NCBI GenBank assembly: GCA_014529385.2
Contig: CM043956.1
Span: 84,929,721 to 84,993,720, forward strand
Direction: 5' to 3'
From: Adiantum capillus-veneris
Taxonomy: Eukaryota > Streptophyta > Polypodiopsida > Polypodiales > Pteridaceae
Length of the DNA: 64,000 bases
How positions within the stretch are numbered: position 1 is the stretch's first letter; every line of letters begins with the position of its first letter. A model generated the notes under the pieces. It made no database searches. It had not been told where the DNA came from and saw nothing but the letters and a program-made list of their open reading frames with translations. Positions 61,051 to 64,000 of this stretch are shown here, in pieces. The position numbers and the translations under genes are program-made.

Positions 61051-63278
61051 GTATTTGCTTGATCATGAATACTGTCCTTTCTACAAAGTTCTTTGCACCA
61101 GTAGCTTTGAGGCTCCTATCCCTTTAGATTAAAATCTAGATGAACCCTCAAAACCTATCACAAGTTTAATAGAAATGATCCGTGCATTTCCTAGACAGAG
61201 TTGATTGTTTCACTCCCTTAATCAAATCAGAGAGTTTGTCAAAGTAAATGAGCTGCCTACTTATTACAATGGATATGTGGCATTTAAGCTTCCAGATGTA
61301 GGTGACTCTTTTGGAATGACAAGGATGGAACAATGACATGATAGTCAAATCTAGACAGAGTACGTCACTTGTAGTTTGGATTCATTTATGGGTGTTGTGT
61401 GATTCAGCAGATGTATAGGACATCTCAGATGTGTTAATGTGGAATTCTCATACTACACGGGTTTCAAGATAAGTAATGAAGCTCATTCTTGGAAAGACCG
61501 ATTATTAAAATCTCCACCATGTGGACTAGTATTCCAAGAATACGGCACTTTGAGTTGTATGCATTGCTCTCAAGTACCAGAGTGTGTTGCTATTTGCCCT
61601 GCCGTGATCTACTACTACTTGCCAAGAGATAAATTGAATTCCACAAGGTGTGTTCTTCATTTAGGGGAGCACAAACATCCTTGTAGACAAGGGAAATGTA
61701 GAGCTTCAGTGATTGAAATTGATGCACTGATGAAGAAACGTGCTACTATTGAACCATTCACAACTGCAAGCAATCATCAAGTGCATGACAACAATAGGAA
61801 ATTATTATGGATAAATTAGTTGTGGAAGGTGACCCTGTCTCAGATTCCTTGGGTGATGATGAGTTTGCTTCCTTCTTGGATACAATTACTCCATTGTCCA
61901 ATAAGCGAAGGACTGAAAGAACATTGGAGATTGCAAAAAAATCAAAGAACATTACCGCAAAAGGTTTGGAGGTTGTTCTTAAGCTTAAGAGTAAAAGTAG
62001 GTATCCTTACATTCAAAGCATTAGGCAAAATTTGGACTCACAAAGGGGCCCTTTAAGGAGTTTGACTTTACCTCTCTCTACCAAAACGGGCGCATGGATA
62101 ATTTTTTGCAAATAAACTCCAAACTTGGCGGAGGTTTGACAGTTAGAATGTCCTCTTCAAGCTGTATCTACTGATATATAGCACCCATGAGATTCCTCAT
62201 ATTTTAGAAGATTCTTTTTTTGATTCACCTATGATCTGACAACTCTGTCGAAATCTAAGTGAATTAAAAAAAGAATCTTTTAAAATATGAGGAATCTCAT
62301 GGTGTGCTATATATCAGTAGATAGATCTTGAAGAGGAAATTCTAACTGTCAAACCTCCGTCAACTTTGGAGTTTGTTTGCAAAAAATTATCCATGCAACC
62401 GTTTTGGTAAAGAGAGGTAAAGTCAAACTCCTTAAAGGGCCCCATTGTGAGTCCAAATTTTTCCTAATGTGTACTATTTCCAGGACAACTTGGGAAAGAT
62501 CAACATCCACATGTTTTCAAGATGTCAATGAAAGGTCCTGGAAGTGGGGCTGACTGGGTTAATCGAATGACACTAGGTGGAAGCCTTGACAATATGTGGA
62601 TCCATTTTGATCACGTTCATTGTGTAAATAGATGGCCAACAATGTCTACACATGTGTACGCCCCATTTGTTCGTGAATCAATGACCATTGCTACTTGTGA
62701 ATTTGTTGTAGAGAATAAGTTTTCTCAAATTGAATTTTGGAAAATGCTTAATAAGGTTGTTGAGGATGTAGGCTTTGAAAAGCCAGAGTTTAGAGGCTTT
62801 ATGGCTCATGAAGCAAATGCTAACTGGATTGCAGTTCATACATTGTGTTTTGTAGGTGCAAAAAAAGTCACACCTGGTAAAGAAATATCTTGTGCTTTCA
62901 GTGGGAGAAATCCATGATACGACACACAACCAACTGTATACGTCCTTCTTCTCAAGAAGAGCACAAAATTTTATGCCGCAAGTGGAGAAATGCCCCTTCA
63001 GAGAATCAAGCTGACATTTGCAAAGGGGCACTACGTTGATTTTGGACCACTGGTCATGCAATTCATGATGAGACTCCTTGTTTAGAAATATGGAAGGCTT
63101 GTGGGATGTTAGATTTTTTCATTGGGTGGCAGATTTTGTCCCATATGAGTCCCCCTATTTTGTGACTAATACAAATCTTTCCGAGACAAACATGCGAGCA
63201 TTTATTGGATATAAGGAAAATCTCAACTTGTATAGAGGAAGCTTGTGGGACATGGCCATGATAGTGCTACAAATATAA
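61051..63278 (+). pseudogene. Transposase-like gene (MULE/FAR1-like in style), decayed
   Basis: Coding pieces in order: LDHEYCPFYKVLC and FVKVNELPTYYNGYVAFKLP (with five stops, 61051-61438); VEFSYYTGFKISNEAHSW, CMHCSQVPECVAICPAVIYY and LHLGEHKHPCRQGKC (61439-61800, a Cys/His-rich zinc-binding style segment); DDEFASFLDTITPLSNKRRT; then beyond a foldback insertion KDQHPHVFKMSMKGPGSGAD, WIHFDHVHCVNRWPTMSTHV, MTIATCEFVVENKFSQIEFW, FRGFMAHEANANWIAV (62480-62920); and EHKILCRKWRNAPSENQADI plus VRFFHWVADFVPYESPYFV in other frames. The D of FDHV and the E/D-containing blocks fit a DDE-type core, but I cannot place the triad with certainty. Many stops and shifts; not functional. Such genes I associate with seedless-plant genomes (from memory, unchecked). 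Confidence 0.5.
62019..62469. mobile_element. Foldback (hairpin) insertion, 451 bp
   Basis: The left arm from CATTAGG (62019) to about 62229 is the inverted copy of the right arm from about 62257 to CCTAATG (62469). Long matching blocks include TTTGGACTCACAA, GGAGTTTGACTTTACCTCTC, TAATTTTTTGCAAA, GATTCCTCATATTTTA. The loop is about 27 bases. It interrupts the transposase-like reading frame. No clear target duplication is seen, so MITE or other foldback class is undecided. Confidence 0.85.
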
Positions 63279-63472
63279 AGTATAATCATATCTTAAAGGG
63301 TTTCGTACCTTTATGGTCAGGCTTGGAAAAATTGGCGAGTGCTTCATACATCGTACTTCTGGTGTACATCTGTGTTGTCAGCCATGGGTAAATTGCACAT
63401 ATGTAAAAATTTCCTAAAAAAGGAAACAAAGAGGGAACAACACGTGCTATATTAGAAACCGTAGAAGATTGT
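63279..63472. other. Tail of the pseudogene region, no gene
   Basis: Short decayed continuation (FRTFMVRLGKIGECFIHR) without further motifs. Confidence 0.35.
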
Positions 63473-64000
63473 AAGGACCTGTTATGCAAAAACGACATTG
63501 ACAAAATTTTGCACAAAATGAAAAAATAGCAGTACTGCATGTAGTGGAAACGAAGGCCGAAATGACCCGAATCAAAAACCCGAGCAGACTAAGCTCTTTA
63601 AATCTTTTGTGGAATTTTTGTTGACCTAAACACTCGCCAAAGCTCACATAAATTGAAGAAAGAGCAGCATGTGTTGTCTGGTGGCGACCCAGGAAGCAAC
63701 CTACTCTAATACCCAATTGTATTAGTTGCAATAAAACCCACAAGCTTGAGAAGACAAAGAAGCTCAAGGCACACAATAGAGAGTATAAGGGACCTGTTAT
63801 GCAGAAAACGACATTGACAAAAATTTTGCACAAAATGAAAAAATAGCAGGTACTGCATGTAGTGGAAACGAAGGCCGAAATGAGCCCGAATCAAAAACCC
63901 GAGCAGACTAAGCTCTTTAATCTTTTGTGGAATTTTTGTTGACCTACGAACACTCGCCAAAGCTCACATAAATTGAAGAAAGTGAGCAGGCATGTGTTGG
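63473..64000 (+). repeat. Direct repeat, offset 315 bp, running off the window
   Basis: 63473-63681 and 63787-64000 share GACCTGTTATGCA, AAAATAGCAG, GTGGAAACGAAGGCCGAAAT, AATCAAAAACCCGAGCAGAC, AAAGCTCACATAAATTGAAG. Most differences are single bases missing from the first copy. The spacer 63682-63786 is unrelated. No coding meaning. Confidence 0.88.

Overview
The window is a transposable-element-dominated stretch of a land-plant nuclear genome. I found no intact, recognisable host gene. Evidence for a plant: initiator-Met-type primer-binding sites (TGGTATCAGAGC), Ty3/gypsy lineages restricted to or typical of plants (a chromovirus, and a Tat-like element with a second RNase H), CACTA elements with CACTACAA-type ends, and very long (GA)n/(TC)n microsatellites. 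The degraded transposase-like gene at 61-63 kb resembles genes I associate with seedless plants. A fern or other non-flowering plant is therefore my weak guess; the sequence does not prove it.

Layout. 1-2283: right-hand part of a CACTA transposon with a three-exon second gene. 2284-7692: decayed DNA with a Ty3/gypsy RT fragment (+) and a Ty3/gypsy gag fragment (-). 7698-9311: solo LTR with a perfect target duplication. 9317-17139: low-information DNA with degraded minus-strand coding remnants, dispersed repeats and a 274-bp (TC)n tract. 17140-17912: a dispersed repeat seen again at 36650-37396. 18538-21916: a minus-strand LTR-flanked element without coding capacity. 24971-30116: Tat-like pol (protease, RT, RNase H, second RNase H, integrase) inactivated by stops and frameshifts. 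30117-35766: an LTR fragment fused to a gag-protease element that ends in a W-x-P-K repeat domain instead of RT/integrase. 39226-39641: a tandem pair of related small ORFs of unknown function. 39831-48888: complete chromovirus with LTRs, PBS, PPT and a CGTGC target duplication. 49526-49676: a second CACTA end. 50092-52205: an unrecognised, probably spliced minus-strand gene. 53840-59804: LTR element with CCCTT target duplication and no recognisable proteins. 61051-63278: decayed transposase-like gene broken by a foldback insertion. 63473-64000: a direct repeat running off the window.

How the parts relate. The solo LTR at 7.7-9.3 kb belongs to the same family as the chromovirus at 39.8-48.9 kb. 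The Tat-like pol block and the gag-protease block share the same LTR start, each preceded by a polypurine tract, which suggests an autonomous/non-autonomous pair collapsed by recombination. The chromovirus has nearly identical LTRs but a pol dense in one- or two-base gaps next to an imperfect tandem copy; this may be an assembly artefact rather than biology.
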